A DNA stretch of 23,113 bases from an uncultured bacterium (GCA_905215725.1 CAJMRD010000030.1:1-23113), one strand, 5' to 3'. Numbered from the stretch's first letter, positions 1 to 7,861 are shown. Notes: generated by a model from the sequence alone, not told the origin. Numbers and translations are program-made.

Positions 1-150
1 GGCAAGCTAGTCATCGAGATCATTCAGAAGATTGCGGGCCGCGAGCTTCCGCTCAAGGTCCAGACGATTGTGAGCTATGTGGGCATCGCGCTCTTTGCGC
101 TGCTGTTTGTCTATATGCTTCGTTCCGACATCCTTCGATTTATTCTGTAG
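1..150 (+). CDS. rseP: C-terminal end of site-2 zinc metalloprotease RseP (partial)
   Basis: The reading frame is open from the first base and gives 49 residues starting GKLVIEIIQKIAGRELPLKV and ending in TAG. It resembles the end of RseP/RasP intramembrane proteases: the GGKL-type segment just after the conserved LDGG motif, the GR-LP region, then a final hydrophobic helix (about residues 24-42, IVSYVGIALFALLFVYML). Members of the family cut anti-sigma factors and signal-peptide remnants in the membrane. The catalytic HExxH and PDZ parts lie upstream of the window. ispG starts 13 bases downstream, matching the common dxr-rseP-ispG cluster in bacteria with the MEP pathway. The call rests on a short tail plus context. 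Confidence 0.75.
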   Translation, partial: GKLVIEIIQKIAGRELPLKVQTIVSYVGIALFALLFVYMLRSDILRFIL

Positions 151-163
151 GGGAGTGTTTGGA

Positions 164-1246
164 TTGTCTTTATCCCATCCTTTGCCTCGCGAGCTGACGC
201 GCCCCGTGCATGTGGGCGGCGTGCAGATCGGTGGCGGCGCGCCGGTGGTGGTCCAATCTATGACCTGCACCGATACCGCTGATGCCCAGGCAACGCTTGC
301 GCAAGTGTGCGCGTTGGCGCAGGCTGGCTGCGATATCGTGCGCGTGAGCGTGCCCTCCGAGGCCGCGCTTGAGGGCTTCCGCACCATCTGTGCCGAGTCT
401 CCGGTGCCGATTGTCGCCGATATCCACTTTAACCATAAGCTCGCCATTGGTGCCGTTGAGGCCGGTGCCGCCAAGCTGCGCATCAATCCCGGCAATATCG
501 GCGATTGGGCCAAGGTTGACGCGGTGATCGATGCTGCGGGTGCCTCGGGCTGTGCGATTCGCATTGGCGTGAACGCGGGCTCGCTTGAGCAAGATATTGC
601 CGAGCGCGACGACCTCACGCAGCCCGAAAAGCTCGTGATGTCGAGCGAGCGCTTCGTCAAGCACTTTGAGGATCGCGGCTTTACGAACATTGTGCTTTCG
701 GCCAAGGCCCATAGCGTGCAAACGACGCTCGATACCTATCGAGCCCTGTCACGTGAGATTCCCCACGTTCCGCTTCACCTGGGCGTGACGGAGGCGGGGA
801 CCAAGCTTCAGGGCACCATCAAGAGCTCTGTAGGCTTGGGTATCTTGCTTTCCGAAGGCATCGGCGACACCATGCGTGTGTCGCTCACGGCCGATCCGGT
901 TGAGGAGCCGCCGGTCGCCTGGGGAATTCTACAGTCGCTGGGCCTGCGTCGCCGTGGTCCCGAGATTGTCTCGTGCCCCACGTGCGCCCGCTGCCAGGTT
1001 AACCTCATTCCCATCGCCGAGGAGGTCACCGAGCGGCTTAAGAACTATTCCGCGCCGCTTTCGATTGCCGTCATGGGATGTGCCGTTAATGGCCCCGGTG
1101 AGGCTTCTGATGCCGACCTAGGCGTTGCTTGCGGACGTGGTCAGGCCTTGCTCTTTTCGCATGGCCAGATCATTGGTAAAGTAGCTGAGGACCAAATTGT
1201 CGACGCGCTTATGGCAGAGGTCGACAAGCTTATTGAGGAGAAATAA
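164..1246 (+). CDS. ispG: 4-hydroxy-3-methylbut-2-en-1-yl diphosphate synthase (IspG/GcpE)
   Basis: A 360-residue enzyme of the MEP pathway that reductively converts MEcPP to HMBPP using a [4Fe-4S] cluster. The N-terminal TIM barrel starts around VVVQSMTCTDTAD, as is typical. The C-terminal iron-sulfur domain carries SCPTCARC and MGCAVNGPGE. With the chosen start the ligands are C271, C274, C306 and E313, one residue off the known E. coli positions (270, 273, 305, 312). The frame is open upstream to 77, but I prefer TTG at 164: an AGGGGAG Shine-Dalgarno sequence at 149-155 is well spaced, and the upstream residues would overlap rseP and do not look like IspG. The gene follows rseP by 13 bases and abuts proS, so the three are probably one transcript. 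Confidence 0.95.
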   Translation: MSLSHPLPRELTRPVHVGGVQIGGGAPVVVQSMTCTDTADAQATLAQVCALAQAGCDIVRVSVPSEAALEGFRTICAESPVPIVADIHFNHKLAIGAVEAGAAKLRINPGNIGDWAKVDAVIDAAGASGCAIRIGVNAGSLEQDIAERDDLTQPEKLVMSSERFVKHFEDRGFTNIVLSAKAHSVQTTLDTYRALSREIPHVPLHLGVTEAGTKLQGTIKSSVGLGILLSEGIGDTMRVSLTADPVEEPPVAWGILQSLGLRRRGPEIVSCPTCARCQVNLIPIAEEVTERLKNYSAPLSIAVMGCAVNGPGEASDADLGVACGRGQALLFSHGQIIGKVAEDQIVDALMAEVDKLIEEK

Positions 1247-2968
1247 ATGACCCGAGCAATGTATATGTCTAAGCTCTATGCGCCGACGCTTAAAGAGGAT
1301 CCGGCGGACGCTGAGCTCGCCAGCCACCGCCTGCTGCTCCGTGCCGGCATGATCCGCAAGGAGGCCGCCGGTCTGTATTCCTACCTGCCGCTCGCATGGC
1401 GCTCGATTCGCAAGATTGAGAACATCGTGCGCGACGAGATGGACACCGCCGGCGCCCAGGAGCTTATGATGCCTATCATGGTCGATGCCGAGTTGTGGCG
1501 TGAGTCCGGCCGTATCGATGCCTATGGCAAGGAGCTTGTGCGCTTTGACGACCGTCATGGTCGCGAGTTCGTGCTGGGCCCCACCCACGAGGAGACTGTC
1601 ACCGCCCTGGTGCGCAATGAGCTGCGCTCCTATAAGCAGCTGCCCGTCAACCTCTACCATATCCAGGATAAGTTCCGCGACGAGTTCCGCCCCCGCTTTG
1701 GTCTGATGCGCGGTCGCGAGTTCATCATGAAGGATGCCTACAGCTTCTCCGCCACGCAGGAGAGCCTGCAGGAGGAGTACGACAAGATGAAGCAGGCCTA
1801 CGCCAACATCTGCGAGCGCTGCTACATCAAGGCTCTACCCGTTGTCGCCGACTCCGGCGAGATCGGCGGCGACACCTCCGTCGAGTACATGGCTCTGGCT
1901 GACGCCGGCGAGGCCTCGCTCGTCTACTGCGACGATTGCGGCTTTGCTGCCGATGACGAGGCTGCAAGCACCAAGGTCGTTGTGACCGAGGGCCCCGGCG
2001 ACGGCACGCTCACCAAGGTCGAGACTCCGGGTATGGGTACCATTGAGGCCGTCGCCAAGTTCTTTGGCTTCCCCGAGAACGGTACGCGCAAGTCTCTGGC
2101 ACTCATCGACGCCGAGGGCAAGCCCGTCGTGGCCATTGTTCCGGGTGACCACGAGCTCAACGATTGCAAGGCCGAGCATGTCTTTGGCAAGGACTATCGC
2201 ATGATGACTGATGAGGAGCTCCAGACCTACGGTCTGCATAAGGGCTTTATCGGACCGGTTGACCTGCCCGAGGGCATTCGCCTGGTGTGCGACGAGAGCC
2301 TGCGCGAGTCCAAGCAGTGGACCTGCGGTGCCAACGAGGTCGATTATCACTTTACCGGTGCCTGCCCCGAGCGCGACTTTACCGTCGACGAGTGGGCCGA
2401 TCTGGTCACCGTCGTGGCCGGCGATCCTTGCCCGCACTGCGGCAAGCCCCTCTCCGCTGCTCGCGGTATCGAGGTCTCCCAGGTCTTCCAGCTGGGCACC
2501 AAATACTCCGAGGCCATGGGTGCCACCTTTATGGACGAGGACGGCAAGGAGAAGCCGCTTATCATGGGTTGCTACGGCGTGGGCGTGTCCCGCTCGCTTG
2601 CTGCCGTCGTGGAGCAGCACAACGACGAGCACGGTATCGTCTGGCCGGTTTCCGTTGCCCCGTACGAGGTCGCTGTGATTCCGCTCGATCCCAAGAAGGA
2701 GGAGTGCGCAACCGTCTGCGACCAAATCGTCGAGGGCTTGTGCGCCGAGGGTATCGAGGTCGTCGTCGACGACCGTGACGAGCGTCCCGGCTTTAAGTTT
2801 GCCGATAACGACCTTATGGGATTCCCGTATCAGGTGGTGCTTGGCAAGCGTGGCCTTAAGAATGGCACCGTTGAGCTCAAGGACCGTGCCACGGGCGAGC
2901 GCGAGGACGTGGCGATTGACGAGGTCGCCGCCAAGGTTGCCGAGCTTGTTAAGGCGGCCCGCCGTTAA
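1247..2968 (+). CDS. proS: Prolyl-tRNA synthetase, bacterial type with editing insert
   Basis: A 573-residue class II aminoacyl-tRNA synthetase that charges tRNA-Pro in the cytoplasm. The length matches the bacterial ProRS type with an inserted editing domain. Visible parts are the class II motif 1 region near residues 30-60 (RAGMIRKEAAGLYSYLPLAW), motif 2 (FRDEFRPRFGLMRGREFIMKDAYSF), the editing insert (roughly 220-390, including KSLALIDAEGKPVVAIVPGDHELN), motif 3 (GCYGVGVSRSLAAVVEQ) and a C-terminal anticodon-binding domain. The ATG directly follows the ispG stop codon, with GAGGAG six bases upstream, so translation is probably coupled. A strong terminator starts 32 bases after the stop. 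Confidence 0.97.
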   Translation: MTRAMYMSKLYAPTLKEDPADAELASHRLLLRAGMIRKEAAGLYSYLPLAWRSIRKIENIVRDEMDTAGAQELMMPIMVDAELWRESGRIDAYGKELVRFDDRHGREFVLGPTHEETVTALVRNELRSYKQLPVNLYHIQDKFRDEFRPRFGLMRGREFIMKDAYSFSATQESLQEEYDKMKQAYANICERCYIKALPVVADSGEIGGDTSVEYMALADAGEASLVYCDDCGFAADDEAASTKVVVTEGPGDGTLTKVETPGMGTIEAVAKFFGFPENGTRKSLALIDAEGKPVVAIVPGDHELNDCKAEHVFGKDYRMMTDEELQTYGLHKGFIGPVDLPEGIRLVCDESLRESKQWTCGANEVDYHFTGACPERDFTVDEWADLVTVVAGDPCPHCGKPLSAARGIEVSQVFQLGTKYSEAMGATFMDEDGKEKPLIMGCYGVGVSRSLAAVVEQHNDEHGIVWPVSVAPYEVAVIPLDPKKEECATVCDQIVEGLCAEGIEVVVDDRDERPGFKFADNDLMGFPYQVVLGKRGLKNGTVELKDRATGEREDVAIDEVAAKVAELVKAARR

Positions 2969-2999
2969 TCGACGTTTCTGCTATTAGATGTAATTGCGG

Positions 3000-3047
3000 G
3001 ACTGCTCCGTATCTCTCTTAGGAAGAGATGCGGAGCAGTCTATTTTG
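3000..3047 (+). terminator. Rho-independent terminator after proS
   Basis: The arm GACTGCTCCGTATCTCT (3000-3016) pairs with AGAGATGCGGAGCAGTC (3024-3040), about 17 bp with one G-U pair and a short loop. It is followed by TATTTTGTT. It closes the rseP-ispG-proS transcript. Confidence 0.9.
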
Positions 3048-3070
3048 TTGCGCGAATAAGCTCGACGGGT

Positions 3071-3114
3071 AAAGGAAAACCCCACAGCCCATATGAGCTG
3101 CGGGGTTTTCCTTT
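3071..3114. terminator. Bidirectional terminator between proS and the convergent phosphotransferase gene
   Basis: The arm AAAGGAAAACCCCACAGC (3071-3088) pairs with GCTGCGGGGTTTTCCTTT (3097-3114) with a single A-C mismatch and an 8-base loop. A-rich sequence on one side and T-rich sequence on the other give a U-rich end on either strand. It lies between convergent genes and probably serves mainly the minus-strand gene, because proS already has its own terminator. Confidence 0.85.
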
Positions 3115-3146
3115 GTGCCTCCGATGCGAAATGAATCGCTCAGATT

Positions 3147-3911
3147 TTACTGATAATCGACGACGTCGATCCAGTTCTTCAGGAACTCATCGTTCACGTT
3201 GCGCTTACGAGCGAGCTCGGAAGCGGCGACGATGCTCGTCCACTGACGCACGACCTGCATGGGCATGTCGGCGCGGTCGCAGTAGAGCTCCAGGTAGGCC
3301 TCGGCCTGATCCTTGCTGTTGAGGGCGAAGAGCAGGTAGGTGGTGGCAACGTCGGCAGCAGGGGAGCCCTGGGTGGCGTGTGCCCAGTCGCACACATAGA
3401 GCTGGCCGTCGTCGCCGACGATGACGTTGGAGGGGTTGAAGTCGCCGTGGCAGACCTTGAACTCCTTGGTCATGCCGTCCAGACGCTCCTGAAGGTTGTA
3501 GCGCGTGGTGGCATTGAGCTGATCAAGGCTGTCGATCATGCGGGCGAACTTGTCGCGCTGACGGTTGAGCAGCGGGGAGGTGTAGCCGTGGATCTCGATC
3601 TGGAGGTCGACGAACATCTCGAGATACTCACCAAAGCGCTGGGGCTCGGCAGTCATCTTCTCGGCAAGGGTGGTGCCCGGAACCTTCTCGGTCACGAGCG
3701 CCCAGCCGTTGGCGTTCTCGAGCTGGGAAACCTCGAGAGCCTTGGGGCTGCGGATGCCGCACTCATTGATGCGGGCAAGATTCAAAGCCTCGTTGAACAC
3801 GTCGGAGACAGGCTTGGTCTCGTTAAAGACCTTGACGATCTTGTCGCCCAGGTCGTAAACGACCTTGTTGCCACGGCGGACGAGCTCGGTCTTGGAATCG
3901 GGTAGCAGCAT
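3147..3911 (-). CDS. APH-fold phosphotransferase/kinase of unknown substrate
   Basis: A 254-residue protein of the aminoglycoside/choline kinase-like fold. Visible elements are an N-lobe strand with a candidate ATP lysine (K27 in GDKIVKVFNE), the catalytic loop CHGDFNPSNVIV (HGD at 155-157, N159, N162) and the metal-binding CDWAHA (D175). This is the Brenner motif plus DW pattern of APH enzymes. The substrate cannot be read from sequence; it somewhat resembles small putative-kinase families in anaerobes (TIGR02172-like) more than known resistance enzymes, so antibiotic resistance should not be assumed. The ATG has AAAGGA about eight bases upstream. The gene lies 88 bases downstream of adhE on the same strand and may be partly co-transcribed with it. 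Confidence 0.8.
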   Translation of the reverse strand: MLLPDSKTELVRRGNKVVYDLGDKIVKVFNETKPVSDVFNEALNLARINECGIRSPKALEVSQLENANGWALVTEKVPGTTLAEKMTAEPQRFGEYLEMFVDLQIEIHGYTSPLLNRQRDKFARMIDSLDQLNATTRYNLQERLDGMTKEFKVCHGDFNPSNVIVGDDGQLYVCDWAHATQGSPAADVATTYLLFALNSKDQAEAYLELYCDRADMPMQVVRQWTSIVAASELARKRNVNDEFLKNWIDVVDYQ

Positions 3912-3943
3912 GGTTGCATCCTTTCAACGATGCGATAGAAGCG

Positions 3944-3982
3944 ACGGCGGGGGTGTGTGAAACACCCGTGCACCCCCGCCGT
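3944..3982. other. GC-rich hairpin between adhE and the phosphotransferase gene
   Basis: The arm ACGGCGGGGGTG (3944-3955) and its exact reverse complement CACCCCCGCCGT (3971-3982) form a 12-bp stem with a 15-base loop. In the transcription direction (minus) it is followed by CGCTTCTATC with no U-run, so it is not a standard intrinsic terminator. It could be an mRNA 3' stabiliser for adhE, a weak attenuator, or a processing site that sets different expression of the two genes. Confidence 0.6.
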
Positions 3983-3999
3983 TAAAAACCGTGCTAAAA

Positions 4000-6648
4000 C
4001 TAGCAGACGGCGTAGTCCTGAGGCTCGCGGCCGTAGTAGGCGTCCAGGTAGAGCTCCTTGATCTCGCTCATGAGCGGGTAGCGCGGGTTGGCGCCGGTGC
4101 ACTGGTCGTTGAATGCCTGCTCGGTCATCTCGTCGAGGGTGTCGAGGAAGTACTGCTCGTCAACACCGTAGTCGGCGATGGTCTTCTTGACGCCGATGAA
4201 GTCCTTGAGCTCCTCGAGCTTCGTGATGAAGTTCTCGAAGACCTCCTTGTCGTCCTTGCCCTCGATGCCGCAGTACTTGGCCATCTCGGCGTAGTTGTGC
4301 AGCGCGTTGGGGTAAGGATACTGGGAGAAGGTACCCATCTTGACGGGAGCCTCGGCGGCGTTGTAGCGCATAACGCGGGTCAGGATGACGGCGTTGGCGA
4401 GGCCGTGGGGCAGGTGATGGAAGGCGCCGAGCTTGTGAGCCATGGAGTGGTTGAGGCCCAGGAAGGCGTTGGCGAAGGCCATACCGGCCATGCAAGAGGC
4501 GTTGTGCATCTCCTCGCGGGCATGCGGGTCCTTGGCGCCGTTCGTGAAGCTGGAGGGCAGGTTCTCGAAGACGAGCTTAGCAGCGCGCTCGGAGAGGCCC
4601 TTGGTGTAGTCGGAAGCCATGATGGAGACGTAGGACTCGATGGCGTGGGTCATGACGTCGATGCCGGAGGCAGCGGTCAGGCCGCGCGGGGCGGTCATGC
4701 AGTTGTCGGCGTCGACGATAGCCATGTTGGGGAGCAGCGCGTAGTCGGCGAGCGGCCACTTGATGCCGGTCTCCTTGTCGGTGATGATGGCGAACGGCGT
4801 GCACTCGGAGCCGGTACCCGAAGAGGTCGGGACGGCGACGAAGTAGGCCTTCTTGCCCATCTCGGGGAAAGTGAAGATACGCTTGCGGATGTCCATGAAG
4901 TCCATGGCCATGTCCTCAAACTTGCACTCGGGGTGCTCGTACATCATCCACATGATCTTGCCGGCGTCCATAGCGGAGCCACCGCCGACGGCGATGATCA
5001 CGTCAGGCTCAAAGAGAGCCATCTGCTTGGCGCCGCGACGTGCGCACTGCAGCGACGGATCGGGCTCGACGTCGTAGAAGCAGTCGTGGGCGATGCCCAT
5101 CTCGTCGAGCTTGGCCTCGATGGCGCGGGTGTTGCCATTCTTGAAGAGGAACTGGTCGGTGACGATGAAGGCGCGCTTCTTGCCCATGACGGTACCGAGC
5201 TCGTCGAGGGCGACGGGCGTGGAACCCTTCTTGAAGTAGACCTTCTCGGGAGCGCGGAACCACAGCATGTTCTCACGGCGCTCGGCCACAGTCTTAACGT
5301 TGATCAAGTGCTTCACCCCAACGTTCTCGGAGACGGAGTTGCCGCCCCAGGAGCCGCAGCCCAGGGTCAGAGACGGCTTCATGCCAAAGTTGTACAGATC
5401 ACCGATGCCGCCGTGCGAGGACGGGGTGTTGATGACGATACGGCAGGCCTTCATGACGTGCTCGAACAGACTGATCTTCTCGGCCTGGGCGGGGTGCACG
5501 TACAGAGAGGCGGTGTGGCCCGGGCCACCGGCGAGCACCAGGTGCTCGGCCTTGTCGACGGCCTCCTGGAAGTCCTTGGCGTGATACATGGCCAGGACCG
5601 GGGAGAGCTTCTCGTGGGAGAACTCTTCCTTGGCGGGGTCGGTGGAGGTGACCTCGGCGATCAGGATCTTGGTCTTGGCGGGAACCTCGATGCCGGCGAG
5701 CTCGGCGATCTTGGCGGCAGCCATGCCGGGAATGCGGTGATCGAGGGCGCCGTTCTTGAACATGGCGGCACGCAGGGCCTCCATCTCGGCACCCTGCTTG
5801 ACGAAGTAGCAGCCGCGCTTCTGGAACTCGGCCTTAACCTGGTCATAGATGGTGTCGATGACGGTCACGGACTGCTCGGAAGCGCAGATCATGCCGTTGT
5901 CGAAGGTCTTGGAGTGGATGATGGAGTTGACGGCGAGCAGCACGTCGGCGGTGTCGTCGATGACGACCGGGGTGTTACCGGCGCCAACGCCCAGGGCGGG
6001 CTTGCCCGAGGAGTAGGCGGCCTTGACCATGCCCGGGCCACCGGTGGCGAGGATGATGTCGACGTCGCGCATGACCATGTTGGTCAGCTCGATGGAGGGG
6101 ACATCGACCCAGCCGATGATACCCTCGGGGGCGCCGGCCTTGACGGCGGCGTCAAGCACGAGCTTGGCGGCGGCGATGGTGCACTTGGCGGCAGCCGGGT
6201 GCGGGGAGATGATGATGGCGTTGCGGGTCTTCAGGCTGATCAGCGTCTTGAAGATCGCAGTGGAGGTGGGGTTGGTCGTCGGGATGACGGCGCCCACGAT
6301 ACCGATGGGCTCGGCGATCTTGGTGATGCCATAAGCCTCGTCGCGCTCCAGGACACCACAGGTCTTGGTGTTCTTGTAAGCGTTGTAGATGTACTCTGCG
6401 GCGTAGTGGTTCTTGATGACCTTGTCCTCAAGAACGCCGCGGCCGGTCTCCTCGATGGCCATCTTCGCCAACGGGATACGAGCCTTGTTGGCGGCCATGG
6501 CGGCCTCATAGAAGATCTTGTCGACCTGCTCCTGCGTGTACGTAGCAAAAAGCGCCTGGGCCTCTCGCATCTGAGCGAGCTTAGCCTCAAGCGCCTCTAC
6601 GTTGTCCACAATTGCGGGAGTAGTGTTTTCCGGTGACTTTTTCACCAT
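4000..6648 (-). CDS. adhE: Bifunctional acetaldehyde-CoA/alcohol dehydrogenase AdhE
   Basis: An 882-residue fusion that reduces acetyl-CoA to acetaldehyde and then to ethanol, regenerating NAD+ in fermentation. The N-terminal aldehyde dehydrogenase half (about 15-445) carries the catalytic cysteine C255 in NGMICASEQS. The C-terminal iron-type alcohol dehydrogenase half (about 455-870) carries GGGSAMDAGK (555-564) and the metal ligands D664, H668, H734 and H748, each 11 residues on from the E. coli positions. Both halves look intact, and the length matches E. coli AdhE (891). AdhE proteins usually form spirosome filaments; that is family knowledge, not seen here. The ATG follows AAGGAG by six bases. 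Upstream lie a probable extended -10 and an operator-like inverted repeat. Confidence 0.98.
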   Translation of the reverse strand: MVKKSPENTTPAIVDNVEALEAKLAQMREAQALFATYTQEQVDKIFYEAAMAANKARIPLAKMAIEETGRGVLEDKVIKNHYAAEYIYNAYKNTKTCGVLERDEAYGITKIAEPIGIVGAVIPTTNPTSTAIFKTLISLKTRNAIIISPHPAAAKCTIAAAKLVLDAAVKAGAPEGIIGWVDVPSIELTNMVMRDVDIILATGGPGMVKAAYSSGKPALGVGAGNTPVVIDDTADVLLAVNSIIHSKTFDNGMICASEQSVTVIDTIYDQVKAEFQKRGCYFVKQGAEMEALRAAMFKNGALDHRIPGMAAAKIAELAGIEVPAKTKILIAEVTSTDPAKEEFSHEKLSPVLAMYHAKDFQEAVDKAEHLVLAGGPGHTASLYVHPAQAEKISLFEHVMKACRIVINTPSSHGGIGDLYNFGMKPSLTLGCGSWGGNSVSENVGVKHLINVKTVAERRENMLWFRAPEKVYFKKGSTPVALDELGTVMGKKRAFIVTDQFLFKNGNTRAIEAKLDEMGIAHDCFYDVEPDPSLQCARRGAKQMALFEPDVIIAVGGGSAMDAGKIMWMMYEHPECKFEDMAMDFMDIRKRIFTFPEMGKKAYFVAVPTSSGTGSECTPFAIITDKETGIKWPLADYALLPNMAIVDADNCMTAPRGLTAASGIDVMTHAIESYVSIMASDYTKGLSERAAKLVFENLPSSFTNGAKDPHAREEMHNASCMAGMAFANAFLGLNHSMAHKLGAFHHLPHGLANAVILTRVMRYNAAEAPVKMGTFSQYPYPNALHNYAEMAKYCGIEGKDDKEVFENFITKLEELKDFIGVKKTIADYGVDEQYFLDTLDEMTEQAFNDQCTGANPRYPLMSEIKELYLDAYYGREPQDYAVC

Positions 6649-6688
6649 TTGTGTCTCCTTGCGATCGGAGATTTACCCTACGTCTTGC

Positions 6689-6697
6689 ATGATAGCA
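6689..6697 (-). promoter_or_regulatory. Probable adhE extended -10 element
   Basis: Read on the minus strand, TGCTATCAT (TATCAT at 6689-6694 with the upstream TGC) lies about 40 bases before the adhE start codon. No good -35 is present at 17 bp. The same TGCTA pattern occurs before rpmB, rpsT and mihF. The site sits inside a small inverted repeat, TCTTGC and GCAAGA with a 6-base spacer, which a regulator could use. Confidence 0.5.
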
Positions 6698-6740
6698 AGA
6701 AATAATTCGGTAAACGGTAAGATTCCCGTAAAAGGCACAC

Positions 6741-6770
6741 TAAAACGCTTCAATAAACTGAAACGTTTTA
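6741..6770. promoter_or_regulatory. Operator-like inverted repeat upstream of adhE
   Basis: TAAAACGCTTCA (6741-6752) and TGAAACGTTTTA (6759-6770) are reverse complements at 11 of 12 positions, separated by ATAAAC. Each arm is also itself close to a LacI-family-type palindrome with a central CG. The repeat lies about 50-75 bases upstream of the proposed adhE -10, a position that suits an activator or a distal repressor site. It does not match the Rex consensus. The regulator is unknown. Confidence 0.5.
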
Positions 6771-6839
6771 ACCATTTAACTAAAAGCCGAACGTCTTCTC
6801 CGGGCGAATTCCTAGTTTCCCCATGGCTATGGTGTGGAG

Positions 6840-6860
6840 TTTGTTCATTGTTTGTTCATT
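6840..6860. repeat. Short tandem repeat TTTGTTCATT beside the mobile element
   Basis: TTTGTTCATTG (6840-6850) is followed immediately by TTTGTTCATT (6851-6860). A related TCGTTCATTG occurs near 6950. It lies just outside the left terminal repeat of the RAYT element. Its meaning is unclear; it may be a chance low-complexity stretch. Confidence 0.45.
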
Positions 6861-6861
6861 A

Positions 6862-6914
6862 CACTCATTGGGGACAGACTTATATGTGTGCTTTCACTCA
6901 TTTGGGACAGACAT
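6862..6914 (+). repeat. Left terminal repeat of the RAYT element
   Basis: Two direct copies, CACTCATTGGGGACAGAC (6862-6879) and CACTCATTTGGGACAGAC (6895-6912), start 33 bases apart. Between and into the second copy, ATGTGTG (6884-6890) can pair with CACTCAT (6895-6901) around a CTTT loop, leaving one T-T mismatch in the middle of the stem. The right end holds the inverted counterpart. Confidence 0.85.
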
Positions 6915-7043
6915 CGATTTGTCATTTTGTCGTTTTGGGCATGTTTTTGTCGTTCATTGTATATAAATAGGTCACAGGCTCAGCATTTCGCGTTCCTTCT
7001 CTCCTTTTAGGTGTTGCCTGTTCATTTTTGAAAGGAGAGATTT

Positions 7044-7820
7044 ATGCCTCGATGCGCCCGTGCCGTTTCGCTCACCGGCTATTACCACGTCTTTGACCGT
7101 GGCAACTCCAAACAGATTATTTTTGAAGATGACTCTGACCGATATCGTTTCTTATCGGATATCTCGGACAGGTTTGCGCGCCATGACGTGGCAGTGTTGG
7201 CTTGGTGCCTTATGGACAACCACTTCCATTTGATGGTTGATGACCCATATGACAACCTTTCAAAGGCAATGCAGTGCGCACTGACGGCGTATGCTAAGTA
7301 TTTCAATGGGAAAACGGGAAGAACGGGCCATCTGTTTGACAATCGCTATTCGCGTGTTGCGGTTGAGTCAGACACACAGGCGGTGCAGCTACTCGATTAT
7401 ATCCATCTCAATCCTGTGAAAGGTGCGATCGACTCTCTCGAAGCATACCGCTGGTCAAGCTTTAGGGCATACCAGCTGGGCTATGATCCCTTTGACATCT
7501 GTGATGCGGCCCCTATGCTCGATATTGTCGGTGGCTCCCGTTGCTATTGCGAGCATCTCGAGGAAGTTGCCGGGCGCATCTGGTCAATGGAGGTTCTTCC
7601 ACGCCGGCGGATCCCCGATGAGGAGGCCCTTTTCGTTGCGCGCGAAGTTCTGCCGAGCATAGATCCTGCACTGCTCAAAGCCCTGCCACGCCCCGAACGC
7701 GATGCCTGCCTGCTTAGGCTCAGGCGGGCACATCTCACGGTTAAGCAAATTGCCCGTATCACCGGTATCGGCGCCACGAGCGTGACCAAGGCAACTGCAG
7801 GCTGGAAGGATGCTGCGTGA
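7044..7820 (+). CDS. REP-associated tyrosine transposase (RAYT, Y1_Tnp superfamily)
   Basis: A 258-residue single-strand DNA transposase-like protein. The HUH motif is H60-F-H62 in CLMDNHFHLMV. The probable catalytic tyrosine is Y119 in LLDYIHLNPVKGA, the typical RAYT/Y1 signature, and GHLFDNRYSRV (96-104) is another conserved block. The C-terminus has a helix-turn-helix-like segment (about 230-252, LTVKQIARITGIGATSVTKA), present in many longer members. Family enzymes cleave and join single-stranded DNA at REP hairpins. The ATG has a strong AAGGAGAG about six bases upstream. The 123 bases between the left repeat and the start are AT-rich and may hold the promoter. The ORF has no frameshift or obvious missing residue. 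Neighbours are adhE (divergent) and rpmB (convergent). Confidence 0.92.
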   Translation: MPRCARAVSLTGYYHVFDRGNSKQIIFEDDSDRYRFLSDISDRFARHDVAVLAWCLMDNHFHLMVDDPYDNLSKAMQCALTAYAKYFNGKTGRTGHLFDNRYSRVAVESDTQAVQLLDYIHLNPVKGAIDSLEAYRWSSFRAYQLGYDPFDICDAAPMLDIVGGSRCYCEHLEEVAGRIWSMEVLPRRRIPDEEALFVAREVLPSIDPALLKALPRPERDACLLRLRRAHLTVKQIARITGIGATSVTKATAGWKDAA

Positions 7821-7861
7821 GGCAGGGGCCGGAGCCAGTCGGTGCGCCGCATTCGTGCGTC

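Noticed and set aside
1835..2725. 296-codon minus-strand frame within proS
   Set aside because: Antisense shadow of a certain proS gene with biased composition and no family resemblance.
3147..3911. Aminoglycoside resistance gene
   Set aside because: Only the general APH fold motifs are visible; nothing indicates aminoglycoside specificity and the context is metabolic.
3991..6636. 881-codon open frame on the plus strand opposite adhE
   Set aside because: It is an exact antisense shadow of adhE, rich in Val/Gly/Leu/Asp as expected from the complement of GC-rich codons, with no ribosome binding site and no recognisable domain. AdhE on the other strand is certain.
6681..6702. Rex operator at the adhE promoter
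   Set aside because: The small inverted repeat TCTTGC/GCAAGA does not match the usual TTGTGA-type Rex half-sites; it is recorded only as part of the promoter.
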